Below, in pieces: positions 11,131-22,345 of a DNA stretch of 64,000 bases (positions are counted from its first letter, which is position 1; every line of letters starts with the position of its first letter). This DNA comes from Chrysoperla carnea (taxonomy: Eukaryota > Arthropoda > Insecta > Neuroptera > Chrysopidae). Where the stretch lies: the NCBI RefSeq assembly GCF_905475395.1, contig NC_058338.1, positions 8,260,935 to 8,324,934 on the forward strand, given 5' to 3'. Below the pieces are notes generated by a model. That model did no database searches. It saw only the letters and a list, made by a program, of their open reading frames with translations, and was not told the DNA's origin. Position numbers and translations under genes: made by a program.

Positions 11131-13231
11131 CCAATGCTAAGTTTATTACCGATAGTAGTACCTTAATTAATCTTACAATATTTACTTTTAATAGCTATTT
11201 ATACAAATTTTTGAAAAACAATAAATAAATTTATTAAATAATTTTTATTCACTTGACCTTCAATGGAAATAGAAATAGTTTTAGTAAAATAATATGTACT
11301 TTTAACAAAATATTGAACAAGTTGTTAACTTGTTTTTAAATTACCTGTAATTACATAATAAACAAATAGTATATAAACATGTAAAAATTTTAATTTTAAC
11401 TTTATGTTCTGAATATGATCAAAGAGATCAAATACATTTAAAAACAATTAATTCTTATTTTGAAAAATTTTATAGAAAAATAAATAAAGTAATACAAATA
11501 ACATTTGTTGTATTTGATTAATTTGATAATAATTTTTTTAAATAAAAATTAAATGTCGATCTGTGATTTTTAAATTTCAAAACATGGCACATGTTTTGAA
11601 ATTTAAAAACGTATGAATCATAAAACTTTCGTTACTTTGTCAGAACAAGAAGTATATTTTATCTGTACACTAAGTGTGCGTCACCCGTGTTACTCGTGCA
11701 ATTTTTCGTAGTAAAAACAAGCGTGCAATAAGAAAGATCTTAATCCACCGTCGTGATAAAAATACTATGAGTACCTCGTGGATGTTGTCAGCTATTCACT
11801 ACTTAACGTATAGTGATCACGGTTTTTCATGGCACGGACAATCGTGCTCTATAAAGACCTTGTCCCGCCTACAAAAAATATCATTTTTAATTACACAAAC
11901 AATCATGCATAAAGAAAGACCTTAATCCCATATACTTCATTCGTGCTTCACACAACTACTCTCGTGTGTGATATAAATAAAGTATAATATATTTACAGAG
12001 TGGAACATTTCCTCAGTCCGAGAATTAAACATCACAGTGGAAAATGTTTCCAGCAAAAGTTCTAAGCTATCTAGGAAGTCAAATACTTGAAGTATTGGCC
12101 AAGTCTTTAAGCGCATCTTTTAAATGAAACCTTGTAATTATTTTTATAAATTAAAGACTTTAATTTATCCAAGATGTAAAATATCAAAAAGATGAATGAT
12201 GACCTCGAAAATTGCAGAGATTGAAATGATTTGAGCTGATAATGTAGCGTTCTATAGGTGAATTTGTAAATTGGTTAAGTAGTCAACTCAAAAATAACGG
12301 TTTATATATATATTTTCATAAAAAACTTTCATCTCCTATTACACTCTTTCAGGGGATGAATTTCAAAAAATCCTTTTTATTTGACACCTACAGTATAAAA
12401 TCAATATCTTCTCAAAATCATTATCGATTCAGGATAATGTTTCGACATCCCCCCTCCAGATTATTTCCTCCATTTGAAATTTTTCTGATATTAACTAATA
12501 TACAAAAATAATCATTTTGAAAAAAAAAAAAAATCATCCAAATCGGAGCTATCATTGAGGACTCCCGACTAAAAACATTCATTGATGCGACTATACTATA
12601 CAAAGTATACAACAAATTTTGATCGGTTCTTCTTCTTCGACCATATCAACTCGAATAAACACTACACGTCCAAATATAATCAGATTGATTCACACTATAT
12701 CGAATTGATTTTATTACTTTTACTGTCATGAATCACGAATCCGAACTTTTATCCACTGATAAATTCGAATTGGCTGTCTAGACATCAATATTTTATCAGA
12801 AACTAAAACTATCACATCGTAAAACATCGGTTAGTAAAACTTTATATGTGTGTATTCAATATATATAGATTTACTTCATTTTTGTTATAATTCTTTGATA
12901 CTCCGTAATCAAAGTTGGAAAACAATGTTAGAAGAATCACACTAATAAAAATGTAATCATTACCGTCAATGGATATATTTTTTTTATATATTTATTGTGT
13001 TGCGATAAAGTTTCTTTCTCTCTGGCACACATTAATGTCGAGATATAAAATCATTTTCTAGGATATTATCTGATTATCTATACTACATTGTATTATTAAA
13101 AGTTCAAAATGGCGATGACCTTTATATAATGACTTATAATTATGGCGTAGTCGTACATTTTCCACAATTTTTATTGGATTGATTTTAACGCCATTACTAA
13201 TAGTTTACGGACCTCTCCATTCTCCTAATCA
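11131..13231. other. AT-rich DNA, weak short repeats
   Basis: No gene was recognised. Around 11720-11945 the phrase AAAGAcCTTAATCC recurs with CGTG nearby (11731, 11855, 11911), a degenerate pattern of unclear meaning. Confidence 0.4.
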
Positions 13232-13398
13232 TCGTACTTAGTATGTTGAAGTGCACCCAGCTTCTGAAATTGAGGAACTGATAAATGAAATTTTCCGCGG
13301 AAAGGTGGTAAAACACATATATGGCATCACAATGGGCTCTATAGCCTAAGTGTGACCTTCGTGGACAGCCAATATAACCTAACCCAACCTAACCTTTA
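13232..13398 (+). mobile_element. SINE-1, 3' part with AACCT tail
   Basis: It matches the SINE-1 body from GAAGTGCACCCAGCTTCTG to GTGGACAGCC, then ends ATAACCTAACCCAACCTAACC. The tRNA-like head is missing. Confidence 0.82.
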
Positions 13399-13500
13399 TA
13401 TGGCCAATGGCTATTTCTATTTTTTTGGCTAATTTTTCAAATTAGCAGCCAAACACTGGTTTTTCAATTTGTACCGAATGATGCCATAATTTTAGCTGCA

Positions 13501-13782
13501 AAGGATCTCGCGTGATTAGAGAATAAAATTGCTTTCTGTGAAACTTTTTCAAACCACTCCCAAAATGTTTTGCGGATCGTTCTTATCAAAAGCTCTCACG
13601 AGCCCAAAATTTTTTAACGAGCAGTTTTTGAACTACGGGTGATCAAAGCTACACATATCAATAAATAGTATAAAATAATGTCGCTTCCCGCTGTCTGACG
13701 ACTCAAAGAACTTTTTGGGGGCGGTTTGAAAAAGTTTCACAGAAAGACATTTTCGTATCTAATCATGCGGAGTCCTTTGGAC
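13501..13782. repeat. Foldback element with Helitron-like insert
   Basis: The left arm (13501-13575) and right arm (13705-13782) are inverted repeats sharing TTTCTGTGAAACTTTTTCAA. The spacer ends in TAAAATAATGTCGCTTCCCG, which matches the 5' head of the Helitron at 6025. No coding was seen. Confidence 0.72.
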
Positions 13783-14609
13783 GAAATCGTTATTGTGGGT
13801 CACCCTTATGGATTAACCAAACTATATGCGGGTTAACATTTCGATTGGAGCTTAAGTTAACTGTTTAATTGAGCCCTAACTTTCAATACAAGCTCGATTT
13901 CAAATTTTTCGATAAAATTACACTTTTTTTTTATATTCTTGTTGTTGTCTAAAAGTGAACAATGTGGAATGAAAATCGCTATAACCACAAAACGTGACAT
14001 TTAATAATTGAGAAAATTAGGTTCCCTTCGATAAATATGATGATGTCCCTTGTTCAAAACATACAAAAAATAATTATTAATGATCATGTTGTTTAATTTT
14101 TTTTTTCTGTGTTTGTGATAAACATTAATAATTGTTAATACAAACATAAAAATGAAAATCCGTGACAGTTAATGAAAAATGTAATTATATTACCTATCCC
14201 GGATATATATGCGCCAGGCAGCAATACAAATATCGACTATTTACTAAAATGTAACATAATTATCGCTCATACCAAGTGTCAACGAAATCATAAGGTATAC
14301 CAAATGACAATTTTAATTAATCTCCGATATTTGTCAAATTATAAAATTTTGTATTTAACCCGTCAGTACTCGTTATGAGCATTTTGCTCTCGCTCGATTT
14401 ATTTTTCAAATAGTAAATGTATTTCAAAATTTTTATATCTTAGAATTATGGATTTCTCAGATTTTTTCAACCAATCTACAGTTTTTTAAGTACTTCAGAA
14501 ATTCTGAGAATTTCTCTCATCACGAAAGTAAAGGTGTTGTGCTCAGTAAATTAAAAAAAAAACTTGTAATAATTGCATAGTTTTCAATTATTTTAAGTGT
14601 GAAATAAAT
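13783..14609. other. AT-rich DNA, nothing recognised
   Basis: No supported gene or repeat was found. Confidence 0.5.
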
Positions 14610-14934
14610 AGTCATTATTCATTGAGTATATCAGATATGATGGCATTGAATTGCTTGACATTTACTATTTACTTCTAAATTTTTACAGAAATCTGTAATT
14701 TATGGTTCAAAATTATAATCATAGATGGAGCAGTAAAATGTCATGTCAGATTAAATTAAATTTTTTAAATATATCTTTATAAAATATAGCTCATGTGTTA
14801 TTCTGAGGTACGAGCTTTATTGTTGTACAGTTTCATTCAAATCCATGCGCTAGTTTTTGCGTGAAAGCGTAACAAACAAACAAACATCCTTACTTTCACA
14901 TTATAATATATAGGGATTATGTAGAGATTTATGA
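14610..14934 (-). mobile_element. Helitron-like repeat (CACTCTAGT type), head part
   Basis: Read on the minus strand it begins ATATTATAATGTGAAAGTAA then has GTTTGTTTGTTTGTTACGCT, as in the copies at 25093 and 34222. The 3' hairpin and CTAGT terminus are not present. Confidence 0.68.
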
Positions 14935-16152
14935 TTTACAAAGTTTAAGATTATTAGCTCCCGACTTAAGATTACCGAATGGTTGACAATAGTTCTGATT
15001 GATTAAAAAAAAATATAAGAAAAAGTACATATAAAACAATTAGGCTGTTTTATACAAGTTACTTGACTCTCGGTATATTTAAGGGGAAGTGTTATTATTT
15101 ATCTTGTGTTAAAATATTTAATATCAGGTGGTATTGGGAGGAAAAAGCGACAGTAAAATGTAATATTAGTTATTATCTCTTTACCTCTGTAAAGTAGACA
15201 TTATGATTTATAGCAAATAGAATTATTAGCATTTAGGTATTTATTTATGCTTTTATTGAAAAATTTCAGCACAGTATAACTAAGAATTATATCGTTGACG
15301 TTCAAAATCTTATCATTTAACGTTTTGAAATACAATCGGGAAAAAATATTTTTCTTGATTTTGGTTTGAAAGAATATGTCTCAATTATTGAGCCCCGCAA
15401 TTATCCAACACAATTACTACCCTGTGTAAAATTGAGCAGTGATCGAAATGTACTCTTATACCGGCTTATTACTTTCTGAACTTTTCCGAAACACAAAAAT
15501 TTGCAGGCTAAGGGAACACAGGCTACATACAATTTGCAGTCTAATTACGTTCCCAGAATCGTTTCAGAAAACGCAGTACTTTCGAAAAAATTCGTAGAGA
15601 GAAACTTGGTAGACTCACTCAAAAGTAAAATTGGTAGACTAACTCAAAAGGAATTAAGTATTGATCATTTAACAAAAAGACGCTGTCCCGCATAATGTTT
15701 ACATTTGAACCCAGTAATTTAGTCCAGTATCGAATAATTTAGTAACCAAACATGCCTGAACAATTTTCAAAATTCTAGGCAAATAGTCAAATAGTTTTTT
15801 TTTTTGTGGCCAACGATATGTGAATGAGTTGTCTTTAATGGCAACTTGAATTTACTGGCCACTTTATTACTAGCAACTGAATTAATTTATAAAACTTCTA
15901 ATATAAAATAATTTTGGTCAGTCGATAACCGTTTAGTGAATGTGGATGAGACTCTAAGCGTAAACAACAATTAGTTACGTAACCACGGGTAACAGCTATT
16001 AAAAATTAAAATAATTGTTAATACATGATTAAGACATTAAATGCACCTTTTAAAACTAAAAAGAACGACGTAAATTATTTTAGATTTATTAACTTAGCCT
16101 CCAAAAGTCAATAAATCAAACCTGACTAAGACTGCTCGTTTTAGTTTTCAAA
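14935..16152. other. Upstream region of the GMC gene
   Basis: No second coding exon was identified. TTTTAG at 16140-16145 directly precedes TTTTCAAAATG. It could be an acceptor for a 5' non-coding exon, or simply leader. No convincing TATA box was singled out. A short imperfect duplication of TTGGTAGACTcACTCAAAAG lies at 15607-15652. Confidence 0.4.
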
Positions 16153-17931
16153 ATGCAGCATTTGTTACAAATATTTATTCTGTATTTGTTTATTTTAAAA
16201 ATATTTGGAGATAATGTTGATGAAAATTTTCCACAATATCCAGAAACAAAACAATTATATGAAACTTATGATTTTATCATTGTGGGTGGTGGTAGTGCTG
16301 GATGTGCGTTGGCGAATCGTTTAAGTGAAATTGAAAATTGGAATGTGCTTTTAATTGAAGCAGGTGGAGAAGAAAATAAGAGATTAATGGATATTCCTGG
16401 ATTAGCACTTCAAAACCAACACACGTATTTTGATTGGTGCTATATGTCTGAACCTTTTGAAGAAGCTGGATTAAGTTTAATTAATCAATCGATATGTGTT
16501 CCCCGTGGAAAGGTGTTGGGAGGTACAAGTGTTTTAAACCACATGGTATATCATAGAGGCGCACCTGCGGATTATGATCGTTGGGAAAATGTTTTTGGAA
16601 ATCCAGGATGGAGTTTTGATAATGTGGAGACGTATTTTAAAAAGCTAGAGGATGTTGCCATTGATAGTCCCAGCTTGCCTGATTATTTTGGAAAAAATGG
16701 TCCATTACATGTGGAATGCGCAGAATATCGTAGCAAATTGTATCCAGCATACATGGCGGCGGCGCATGAGGCTGGTATAAAATCAGAACTTTTGCTTGGG
16801 CCAAATCAAATTGGCGTTGAATGCGCATGGAAGACCACAAAAAATGGATATAGATTTAGCTCTAACAGAGCATATTTGGTACCAATTCGTCGAAGAAATC
16901 TACATTTAAAACTGAATAGTCAAGTTACTAAAATTTTATTTAAGGGAAATGTAGCTATTGGTGTTGAATTTGTGTGTGCCAATCAAACTTATACAATTTA
17001 CTCCAAAAAGGAAGTAATTTTATCAGCTGGTGCCATAAATTCCCCACAGCTTTTGATGTTATCTGGCATTGGACCAAAGCAACATTTAGCTGAACTCAAA
17101 ATACCGCTACTGAAAGATTTGCCTGTTGGCCAGAATTTAATGGACCATGTTGCTATTTTGGGATTACAATTTGAAATAAATGAATCCCCAAATGTTGTAG
17201 AAGATAAGGATATGCAACTGAAAGAATTTTTATATAATCAAACAGGTCCGCTGTCATCATATCCAGCTGAAACAATCGTTTTTTCACATCTGTCAAATGG
17301 AATTCCACAGTATGAAGATGATTTTGTTACCTCAACATACGAGCAGCAAAATCATGAGCTTTACCACTTTAGTTCTGAAACTTGGGCCGAAGCATTTCTA
17401 CCAAATAATCAAAGTAAAGGTGCATTTTATATATATCCAGTATTGTTTAAGCCAAAGAGTCGTGGAAGCATTCTTTTACGGGATAATAATCCATTTTCCC
17501 ATCCACGAATATTTCTTAATTATTTAACACATCCAGATGATATCTCATATTTAGTAATGGGTATTCGAGAAATTCTTCGAATATCCGAACAGCCTTCTCT
17601 ACAAGCATTCGGCACCACTTTATATAAAAATAAACTTCGAGCATGTAAGCAATACGAATTTAATTCGGATGATTATTGGATCTGTCAAATACGTCACTTA
17701 TCAACATCACTTTTTCATCAAAGTGGCACATGTAAAATGGGCCCTAAGGATAATTTAGATGCTGTAGTTGATGCAGAATTACGTGTACATGGTATAGAAG
17801 GGTTACGTGTTATTGATGCTAGTATTATGCCTGAAATTCTTGCTGGGCATATTAATGGTCCCGTTATTATGATTGCAGAAAAAGGAGCTGATATTATTAA
17901 ACAATTTTGGGCGAATCGTAAAGTCGGGTAA
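16153..17931 (+). CDS. GMC oxidoreductase, glucose dehydrogenase-like, secreted
   Basis: This is an FAD-dependent glucose-methanol-choline family oxidoreductase of 592 residues, within the usual 560-650 of insect members. The first 19 residues are hydrophobic and look like a signal peptide, so a secreted or luminal enzyme is inferred. The ADP-binding fold shows GGGSAG at 45-50, with the acidic end of the second strand at Glu69. GMC signature 1 runs 117-136 (PRGKVLGG core) and signature 2 runs 291-307 (SAGAINSPQ core). The active-site histidine sits in HQSGTCKMG (His522). The second active-site position is likely Asn568 in HINGP, where many insect members have NTNAP. The first ATG is chosen because it opens the signal peptide. 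The frame is intact and intronless. The substrate cannot be told: glucose, ecdysone and other alcohols are used by relatives. No neighbouring gene is visible. Confidence 0.96.
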   Translation: MQHLLQIFILYLFILKIFGDNVDENFPQYPETKQLYETYDFIIVGGGSAGCALANRLSEIENWNVLLIEAGGEENKRLMDIPGLALQNQHTYFDWCYMSEPFEEAGLSLINQSICVPRGKVLGGTSVLNHMVYHRGAPADYDRWENVFGNPGWSFDNVETYFKKLEDVAIDSPSLPDYFGKNGPLHVECAEYRSKLYPAYMAAAHEAGIKSELLLGPNQIGVECAWKTTKNGYRFSSNRAYLVPIRRRNLHLKLNSQVTKILFKGNVAIGVEFVCANQTYTIYSKKEVILSAGAINSPQLLMLSGIGPKQHLAELKIPLLKDLPVGQNLMDHVAILGLQFEINESPNVVEDKDMQLKEFLYNQTGPLSSYPAETIVFSHLSNGIPQYEDDFVTSTYEQQNHELYHFSSETWAEAFLPNNQSKGAFYIYPVLFKPKSRGSILLRDNNPFSHPRIFLNYLTHPDDISYLVMGIREILRISEQPSLQAFGTTLYKNKLRACKQYEFNSDDYWICQIRHLSTSLFHQSGTCKMGPKDNLDAVVDAELRVHGIEGLRVIDASIMPEILAGHINGPVIMIAEKGADIIKQFWANRKVG

Positions 17932-17973
17932 TTTTTTATGTGTTATATGTGAATATTTTGTTTTATAGATTTC

Positions 17974-17979
17974 ATTAAA
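17974..17979 (+). promoter_or_regulatory. Possible polyadenylation signal
   Basis: ATTAAA lies 43 bp after the stop codon of the GMC gene. It is the common variant of AATAAA and no canonical hexamer lies closer. A chance match is likely enough in such AT-rich DNA to keep confidence low. Confidence 0.35.
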
Positions 17980-18023
17980 AACAATCAAACTCACATAAGC
18001 TTACGAAATAATCTATAGTAAGT

Positions 18024-18240
18024 AAGTAACTTTTATTTATAGGCAATTTTATTACATGTATGATATATTGAAAACATAATGAACAAAATTAAATCTTAAT
18101 ATTATTTTTATAACCTATTTGCTCCTAAGTGGTATATTTTTAGATCGTAAGATTATTTTTCGCCATTAGCCATGACGATAAGCTTTAAAATGAGGGAAAA
18201 ATCGTGGAATTTAATAAATGAATAAGGAAGATATCGCCGT
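18024..18240 (-). repeat. Rep-T copy just downstream of the GMC gene
   Basis: Read on the minus strand it matches 24690-24905: GCGATATCTTCCTTATT at the start and GTAATAAAATTGCCTA near the end. It begins about 90 bp after the GMC stop codon. Related pieces lie at 57240-57375 and 59757-59900. Confidence 0.75.
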
Positions 18241-18784
18241 GTGACAATGGTGGGTCTGTTGATTCTAGTTGCATAACAAACCCATTTAGGGGATCCAAAG
18301 ATTCATCAATTGCTATATAATAAATCTTGTTCTAGCTTTGTCCTTCATAGAGGAAAAGTTTAAGAAGTATTGTTTGAAACGAAACGAATTTCACATCCAA
18401 AATGTGTAAGTTAAAACATCCCTTGATTGAACACTATTGCTTGTTAAAATACATTACAAACTATTCGATAATTAAATATCAATATTGATAGCTGTATCGG
18501 AATGCTATAAATTTATTTAGTAATTGTACTAAATTTATACTTACTGGGTTATAAACTTTAGGATAGTTTAAACTATAGCAGTAATAAAATTTATATTCAA
18601 TGTATTTGGAATTATCACAAGTATAATAAAGTTGATGGGGCGAACAGAAGGCTAATAAAATATGGGAATGCTATCAATTTAAAAAAAAGAAATATGATTT
18701 ATGCATCGATAGTAATAAAAACTTTATCGTCATAATCTGTAATATTTGTATATTTAACTTGAGTTTCAAATTAATAATTTGCTT
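18241..18784. other. AT-rich DNA, nothing recognised
   Basis: No gene or repeat end was seen. Confidence 0.5.
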
Positions 18785-18995
18785 TTAACCGACTTCAAAC
18801 AAAAAAGAAAGAGGTTTTCAATTCAACTGTAATTATTTTTATGTTTGTTACCTCAGAACTTTCGTCTGGGTGAATTGATTTTGATGATTCTCAGCTCATG
18901 CTTCTCGCGTGGCCCCATTTCAATTTGGTCCAAATCCGACAATGGTGTCTATGTGAAAACCATATAAATCTTATATTTGCATTAAGTATGTGTGC
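18785..18995 (+). repeat. Rep-K copy (CCGACTTCAAA family)
   Basis: It starts TAACCGACTTCAAACAAAAA and carries GTTACCTCAGAACTTTCGTC and GATTTTGATGATTCTCA. It matches 49010-49250 in inverse orientation. From memory, similar sequence is widespread in insect genomes. The class was not determined. Confidence 0.7.
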
Positions 18996-18999
18996 GACA

Positions 19000-19232
19000 A
19001 ATGAACGAATAATTCAGTATCAAATTGCACAAATATTATTTTTCAAATGTAATTTATCATAATTATTTATTTAAATTTGTAAGACAATAATATTAAATTT
19101 TCAATGTAAGTCGTAAATGCAATCCATACAATTATATATGTACCATACAATTCTATAATTAAAGTAGTGTATCGTTACCATGGAAACGCCTCCAATAAAA
19201 CTCGTACGGTGTACGTATGGTGCGAATATTAA
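19000..19232 (-). repeat. Rep-R copy
   Basis: It contains GTTACCATGGAAAC (19174-19187), TATAATTAAAGTAGTGTATC and the Rep-R end near GGTGCGAATA. The distal part with GGAGGCTGTTATG is missing. Confidence 0.78.
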
Positions 19233-19233
19233 G

Positions 19234-19620
19234 AATTCGGTATAAGAAGAAGGTACACATTAGTCCTATGTTTGTAACCAAATTTTCGTATAGGTATTCA
19301 TAAAATTCAATTCTCACTTGTCTATTTCCAGTTTTCCGTTCGTCTCTCCGTCCGTCATCACGATAACTCAAAAAAGAATAGTGTTGTCAGGCTGAAATCT
19401 TAGAAGCTTGCTCAAAACTTAAAAAGAGTGGTTGTATTCGTAAATGAGCAACATAGGTTAATTTGGTCTTAGGTTCGTAGGATCCATCTCGAAAACCGTT
19501 AGAGGAAGAACAATAGTTTGAAAGTAAAAAATATTTCTTATTAAAAAATGAACAATTTTTGTTTGCGATGTTTTTTGTAACCATCACTGTTTACCCGTGA
19601 GGTCGCAAGATTACCTCGTT
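19234..19620 (-). repeat. Rep-P copy
   Basis: It has the Rep-P order: TTAGTCC(T)ATGTTTGTAAC, CCGTCCGTCATCACGATAAC, TTTTTTGTAACCATCACTG and ACCCGTGAGG. It directly follows Rep-R, so the two repeats abut. Confidence 0.72.
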
Positions 19621-20308
19621 ATCTTTCTCTTCGTTGAAAAACTCTATGGATCTAGATAATTTTATATAAAGCTGTACTTTAATCTGACTTTGGCTTAAAA
19701 TCCACATTGAGAAAACTTTTTAATTTTACTTCATAAATTATTAATCAAAGTACTCTTCAATTTCAACACAAAACAACTGCTAAATAATTCTAGAATTATT
19801 TTAGGATATAACAGATATAGCTCACACACAAAAAAAAAATTCTTTTGAGGTTTATATTAAATACATTCAATGTTTGTTTGCTTTATTCATCATATATATT
19901 GTTTTAAATGTATAAAATAAGATAAACAACAAAGTATTATGATTTTAATTAATCATTTTTAATTAATAACTTGAGGAAGTATAATAATATTAAATTTATT
20001 TATAGATATATACGTATAAATATACAGGATATCCCCTCATCGACAATATGGATGTTAACTAACTTTTTTTTACCACTTCAGGTGAAGAATACGCTCACTG
20101 CATGGACAGACAAGTGAAGTTGGTATTTGAAAATTTTTAGAAATAAGCAAAATATGACCGTCATTGCACGGTATTGCCATGAGATTACGTTCAAACTATA
20201 TTTTTCAAGAAAGAATCAGGCGAAAATCTTTGAATGGTTATTACTTCTTCGTTTTTTTAATCAATTTAAGTTTAACTTTCAAATTTTGTTATAGTATTAA
20301 GTCTACTT
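19621..20308. other. AT-rich DNA, nothing recognised
   Basis: No supported gene or repeat was found. Confidence 0.5.
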
Positions 20309-20309
20309 T

Positions 20310-20912
20310 TGTCAGAGGTAGCACAGGATTGCCGTACGCCCTTGAATGAGCTTGTATGGGTACCGGGACACAGGAACATTCCAGAAAACTGTGAACCCGA
20401 CGAGCTTGCCAGAAATGGAACAATGCTGCTGAACACAAGCATCAAGAAATATCCGGGAGTTTTATTTGCGAACTGCAAGTTGCTCCTCAAAGAGGATACC
20501 TTAAAAAAGGCTAATCTAAGATGGAGGGAGGAACGTACTTGTGGTACTACAAGATCTTATTCCGATCCGAAGATCTTATATCACTTACAAGGGCCTCTTG
20601 TTCGCAAAGTTGTTGCGGCTATTATAGGACACTGGTTGGGCGGCAGGCATGCTGAACGCCTGGGCCTGGCCGTGTATCACGACTACTGCACGAGCTGTAC
20701 AGTGGTGAGGAAGAGAGAAATGGACTTACTTGAGCCAGCCTCTTTTTGACGACTTCACCGACCTAAAGTCCGTCGACGTCAATAGATGCTGATCTTTGCA
20801 TAGGTAGGTATCTTCTCCTTGCATAAGTAGGAATCTTAGCAAATTAAGAAACTTTAAAATACGAGGATGGTTACACTTGAAGTGGACAACCCAGCCCAAC
20901 CCAATCCAACAC
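20310..20912 (+). pseudogene. Non-LTR retrotransposon ORF2 remnant, RNase H to C-terminus
   Basis: The frame opens within an RNase H domain: LVWVPGHRNIPENCEPDELA matches the conserved WVPGH...ADELAR block of R1/I/LOA-type elements, with the last acidic residue kept. It continues to IIGHWLGGRHAERLG and YHDYCTSC, the start of the terminal Cys-rich motif. The motif then breaks: the rest (QPLFDDFTDLKSVDV) resumes in another frame at 20730-20792, so there has been a deletion and frameshift. The upstream RT and endonuclease are absent, as in 5' truncation. The 3' end closes with GTGGACAACCCAGCCCAACC. Confidence 0.85.
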
Positions 20913-21110
20913 TGTACATGGAAAAAAAGAAGACCCTCTGTAGTAGACTACAGAGATGGCTGTTATTAAAATAATGGTAAATTAAATACGTCCACCCATA
21001 TTTCCTTTACCTATAAAGAAAACAAATTGTTTTTGAAATATATTTACCATTAAAAATAAATATTTCATTTTTAATAATAATTCATACGTAATACATAAAA
21101 GAAGCATATA

Positions 21111-21623
21111 TTTATACCATGTATATGAAATATTTCAAGGTATACTAAGTTTAGTCCCAAGTTTGTAACGCTTAAAAATATTGATACTATGAACAAAATT
21201 TTGGTTAAGGTGTTCATAAAATTTCCTAATTAGTCCATTTCCAGTTGTCTGTCGTTTGTCGTCTGTCCGTCTGTCATCACGATTACTCAAAAACGAAAAG
21301 AGATATAATACTGCAATTTTTAAAACGTGCTTAGGACATAAAAAGTGGGTCTTGGGTCAGTAGGATCTATCTTGTAAACCGTTAGAGATAGAACAAAAGT
21401 TTAAATGTAAAAAATGTTCCTTATAGAACAATAAACAACTTTTGTTTGAAACATTTTTTCGGAAACATAACTGTTAACCCGACAGAGTGCAAATTATACG
21501 CAAATCGTATAGTATGTACTATCAGTTATATATGTATGACAAGTAAGTGTAGAGCAATCAACACTTTGTATACGTGGTATTTCAACAATTTACTCACTCA
21601 ATTGTTTGTTTTTACTTGTTATT
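21111..21623 (-). repeat. Rep-P copy, nearly full length
   Basis: It runs from TTTATACCATGTATATGAAA to AATTGTTTGTTTTTACTTG and includes TTTAGTCCCAAGTTTGTAAC, the GTCTGTCCGTCTGTCATCAC tract and ACTTTTGTTTGAAACATTTT. The order is the same as at 62537-63136. Confidence 0.85.
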
Positions 21624-22278
21624 ATATGTTTTTAATACAATATAATGATTTTCTTTTTAAAATAAAATTTATTATATAAATTTTCTGAAATTGAATCATA
21701 GAATTATTAATAATAACATTTTACACAATTGTCTACTTCATAGGCCTCTTAGGAGAGGGGGGGTTGGGTTTTACACGTGACCCACAATAATTATCGAATT
21801 AAAAAAAATGGTAATAATTTATTTACTTCTTTACTATTCTGGACGACTTTTTAAACACGTAATACAAAATGGAAAATAACTTATTTACTACATATTATGT
21901 GAAATTTTACATAGAATTTAGATAGAACATTTAGAAGCTAAGTACTAGAGCGGATATGAAAAGGATCCAAGTTTGACTTCGTCCACGTTTGTTATAATAT
22001 ATTTTATTTTAATAAAGATATATCAAAAATGAGTTGAACTATTTATTCTGTAATTTACTTGAAACTTTTTGCATATTTATGCCGAGACCAATATTACTCG
22101 GTATGAAGTTTTACAAAGATTCTCATTTCTTGTTTACAAATCATTATTTCTTTTTGATAAGTTAATGAGAATAAAAAATGTATGTTTATTATTCAGTAGT
22201 GAAGTAGATGTTTCTCTTGTTACATATTCCATTTAAATACTTTTTATAGAAGTCTTGCAAGTATAACGAAAATATTAC
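21624..22278. other. AT-rich DNA, nothing recognised
   Basis: No gene was seen. ACACGTGACCCACAATAATT (21771-21790) loosely echoes sequence next to the foldback at 13790-13805. Confidence 0.4.
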
Positions 22279-22345
22279 GGATGTATGAGCACGGTAGTGG
22301 CGACACAAATTTAAAACATTGATATTTTCAAAGGGCTAAAAACCA
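22279..22345. mobile_element. End of the TTAA-type MITE family
   Basis: GGATGTATGAGCACGGTAGT and the following 50 bp are the reverse complement of the right end of the MITE at 27459-28091. The flank is TTAC rather than TTAA. No partner end was found downstream; the sequence runs into a Sat307 block instead. Confidence 0.7.

Noticed and set aside
11674..11925. An 83-codon frame as a gene
   Set aside because: No recognisable domain, no homologous pattern, and it overlaps a degenerate short repeat. It is likely chance.
13366..13398. Interstitial telomere sequence
   Set aside because: The AACCTAACC run is the tail of a SINE-1 copy and is too short and imperfect to be telomeric.
15501..15695. 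A 64-codon frame upstream of the GMC gene as an exon
   Set aside because: It starts at a non-ATG codon, has an internal short duplication and resembles no known GMC N-terminus. The GMC frame already has its own signal peptide.
16637..17994. Frames opposite and within the GMC gene
   Set aside because: They are in other frames of a strong coding sequence and lack any family features.
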